This document shows, piece by piece, positions 61,692-64,000 of a stretch of DNA of 64,000 bases. Position 1 is the first letter of the stretch. The number at the start of each line of letters is the position of its first letter. The stretch is taken from NCBI GenBank assembly GCA_037043455.1, contig JAWPHD010005106.1, forward strand, positions 1 through 64,000. Direction: 5' to 3'. The notes below the pieces were generated by a model that saw only the letters and a list, made by a program, of their open reading frames with translations, was not told the origin of the DNA and ran no database searches. Position numbers and translations under genes: made by a program. The stretch is from Cyrtodaria siliqua. Lineage: Eukaryota; Mollusca; Bivalvia; Adapedonta; Hiatellidae.

Positions 61692-62460
61692 ACCTCGGTC
61701 ACCCGGCCCGCTTCTTATTTCTTCGTTACGCTATGCTACACGGATCTAGTCTCTATCATCCAGACACACTCAAGCTGACTGCGAGCGCTAGCGAGCGTCT
61801 GGACTCACTGTTCTTTAAAAATGTTGACCGATAGACGGCGCCAACCGTCAAAACTGATTGCGACGTGACGTCATTTTGATTGCAACATCAAAGTGCACGT
61901 TGAATTACGCGCAACATTAGTTCCAATGGGATGTGTGTACGTCCTTATTAAATATACAATTAACTTCGTTTTATTGTAGTTTCTCTTAAAACATAATAAA
62001 ATCTTACAAAATGATGATTAAAATTCAAATTTTAGCATTAATCGTTATCCGCTGACTATGTTTGGAGTAATTTTATTGCACAACATTGCGCGTAACGTCA
62101 CGTATTTTTTGACGCCGTCGTGACGTAGGGGGTGATTCCCACGGATTTCCATAACAAACTGAAGTTGACCAATCAGAGGCTGGTGATTTTTTTTTGTCCA
62201 CACCTCGTTTTGATGTCAAAAATGTTAAAGAAGCTTTACATCAGACCATCGTTTGGACTTCTGTGAGAGAAGTCTCGCGAGAGGTCTGGATGATCGAGAC
62301 TAACACGGATCCAGAACCAGGGCCTGGGGAAAATAGGACGTTTAAAATCGCCCTAACGTTCTGGGCGATTTTGGCGAGATTTTTAGAGATTCAACGAGAC
62401 TTTTAAAAAGCCTATTTTTAAGTTAATTTAAAAGTGACGTTTAAAAGTTTAACTGATGCA
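61692..62460 (+). repeat. Dispersed repeat D5, copy split by a DNA element
   Basis: CCTCGGTCACCCGGCCCGCT and TACGCTATGCTACACGGATC, then after an insertion CCAGAACCAGGGCCTGGGGA, ATTCAACGAGACTTT and TTTAACTGATGCATCA. The same text is contiguous at 63664-63950. Confidence 0.85.
61747..62302. mobile_element. 556-bp DNA element (MITE-like) with 19-bp TIRs and 9-bp target duplication
   Basis: The left TIR is TAGTCTCTATCATCCAGAC; the right, in reverse complement, is TAGTCTCGATCATCCAGAC. ACACGGATC flanks it at 61738-61746 and 62303-62311. The uninterrupted relative at 63711-63719 has a single ACACGGATC, which defines the empty site. No transposase is seen. A 9-bp duplication would fit Mutator-like elements, but the superfamily is a guess. 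Confidence 0.9.
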
Positions 62461-63660
62461 TCAACAATTGACGTTGTACGTTTATTTACAACATGACGTC
62501 ACGCAAACGTCGACTTTATGTGCGTGAAAAAAACGCGCTAACAAATTGTGCTAATCGTTATTGGGCGCTTTAATTGGCCTAATCTGCCAAGAACGATATA
62601 TGCAAGTAAGACATATGCATTATACGCTCTAGCTGGCCGAGACTAAGGTAATATCAGAGCGTGCGTATAAGCGTTTATTTATCCTGGCTGTATTGCACTA
62701 AGCATTTTAGCGAGCAGACCTAGGTTTAAAGTCTCATCCGAAGGACTGGTAAGGTAGGAAATACTTTTGAAATATTTCGATAATTAACCCAAATTCGGTC
62801 CTGCCTGGGATTGAACGCTAATATCAGATGTGTGTGTGTGCGTGTGATGGGTGTCTCGATTTATATAACCAGTATCATTTTTACTTTTACCCTGGTTACA
62901 TTTAAATAAATCAAATTTTAAGTATTCACTATTTCGTCTTATTATACTAGAAGTTTTAATATATTATTGGTGCAATGATATCAAAAATTAATAATATGCA
63001 AAAACAAATGGCCAAATACAAATCTTATAATTAACATTAATGATTGAACAAATGCAATTTATGTAGAAAAACTAACGGGATGCCGCTAGTTTTTAAAAAT
63101 TCAAGATTGCCATGTGTCCCTTTAACGTCATAACTGATAGTTCCGACATTCAGTTTCCGGTTAAGGTTTTGGAGGACAGATACCACTATTGATTTGGGGC
63201 TTCTGATTGGTTGAAAAAGTATAGTTTCTATAAGGGCATATAGTCAGATTCTGATTGGATTAAATTACCCAAATCGTAACAAATCCCCATAAAACATCAA
63301 AATAGTATATTTTCATTATAAAACATGTTCATTTATGCTATTTTAATTGAAATTTGCATTTGTATTGATACAACTGTACTGAGGGTATATTTAACAAAAG
63401 GACCGTTTATTTACTGCCGTTCAGGGGATGCCTTCCTTCAGTAAAGTATTAGAGGCTGAAAGCATTGCATTATCCCCAATTTGCTATTCATTTTTGAGTA
63501 TATCTTAGATAGTTCTTTAAGAAAAGTTTGTTCAGCCAGTGTGATTTTAAAAATAGGGGTTGAAGGCCAAAAGACTATATATATATATATATAGGCCTAT
63601 GGGAAATGCAATAGTGGTACATGACATGGAATATAATAATCTTTCATGGGTATCCGGTAA
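62461..63660. other. Non-coding sequence beyond the first visible exon
   Basis: No exon, promoter or known element is recognised. There is a (TA)n stretch at about 63577-63592. Earlier exons of the gene should lie further right. Confidence 0.6.
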
Positions 63661-63663
63661 AGT

Positions 63664-63950
63664 AGCCTCGGTCACCCGGCCCGCTTCTGATTTCTTCGTA
63701 ACGCTATGCTACACGGATCCAGAACCAGAGACTGGGGAAAATAAGACGTTTGAAATCGCCCTGGGCAACGTTTTGGGGCGATTTTGGCGTGGTTTTGATT
63801 GATTCAACGAGACTTTCAAAAAACATATTTTTAAGTTAATTTAGTAATAATGTCTTATTTTTAACTTATGAGAAGCAGCAAGTGACGTTAACAAGTTTAA
63901 CTGATGCATCATTAACTGATGCATCAGCAATTTCGTACGTTGGATGGGGA
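63664..63950 (+). repeat. Dispersed repeat D5, intact copy
   Basis: Shares GGTCACCCGGCCCGCTTCTG, ACGCTATGCTACACGGATCC and AACTGATGCATCA with the copy at 61692-62460, without the 556-bp insertion. Confidence 0.82.
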
Positions 63951-64000
63951 CGTAAACCGGGCGGTCCCGTGTATCGGTCTATCCTCCGAGCACGTAAAAG

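Overview
The window is eukaryotic. Coding sequence is split into short exons with GT/GC-AG splice sites, introns are large, and several kinds of decayed mobile element are present. Dispersed repeats, including a short element with a tRNA-like head and a 'CTGAAATACTGTTGAAAAC'-type tail, resemble those common in bivalve molluscs. A bivalve, or at least a lophotrochozoan, is my best guess, but this is inference.

I find one gene, on the minus strand, running through almost the whole window and probably off both ends. I reconstructed 21 exons between 61663 (5'-most seen) and 2900 (3'-most seen). Every exon-exon phase agrees, apart from one apparent frameshift inside the last exon. The product is a large secreted, cysteine-rich, mucin-like protein of about 1,830 residues in this window. 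Its order is TIL - E/VWC-like - TIL - E-like - VWD - C8 - TIL - E-like - three LDLa - a roughly 740-residue Ser/Thr/Pro region - three tandem copies of a ~125-residue module that looks galactose-binding/F5-8C-like. No start codon, stop codon, promoter or polyA site for it is visible.

Layout from left to right: 61-bp minisatellite (1-2899); module 3 exons (2900-3756); an intron with dispersed repeats; exon 19 (6277-6418) flanked by inverted copies of a ~430-bp element; a long intron of bivalve-type repeats; module 2 exons (13684-14870); module 1 exon C (15121-15244); a 34-bp array (15245-20030); a 45-bp array (20537-23192); module 1 exon B (23193-23367); the big mucin/LDLa exon (24287-26756); a dead Ty3/gypsy-type element (27113-29590); LDLa, TIL and C8 exons (32341-40359); a 33-bp array (40655-42208); a VWD exon (43803-44008); an 8.2-kb 51-bp array (44480-52730); VWD, E and TIL exons (52914-61663); then repeats only.

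The most striking pattern is that many intronic minisatellites are made from the gene's own splice junctions. Arrays at exons 7, 10, 15 and 21 carry a 5' splice site in each unit, with exon-end sequence as well at exons 7, 10 and 15. Arrays at exons 9 and 16 carry the 3' splice site plus exon start. The transcript therefore contains large numbers of decoy splice sites. The introns are also rich in long fold-back palindromes and in nested DNA elements whose target-site duplications can be read directly.
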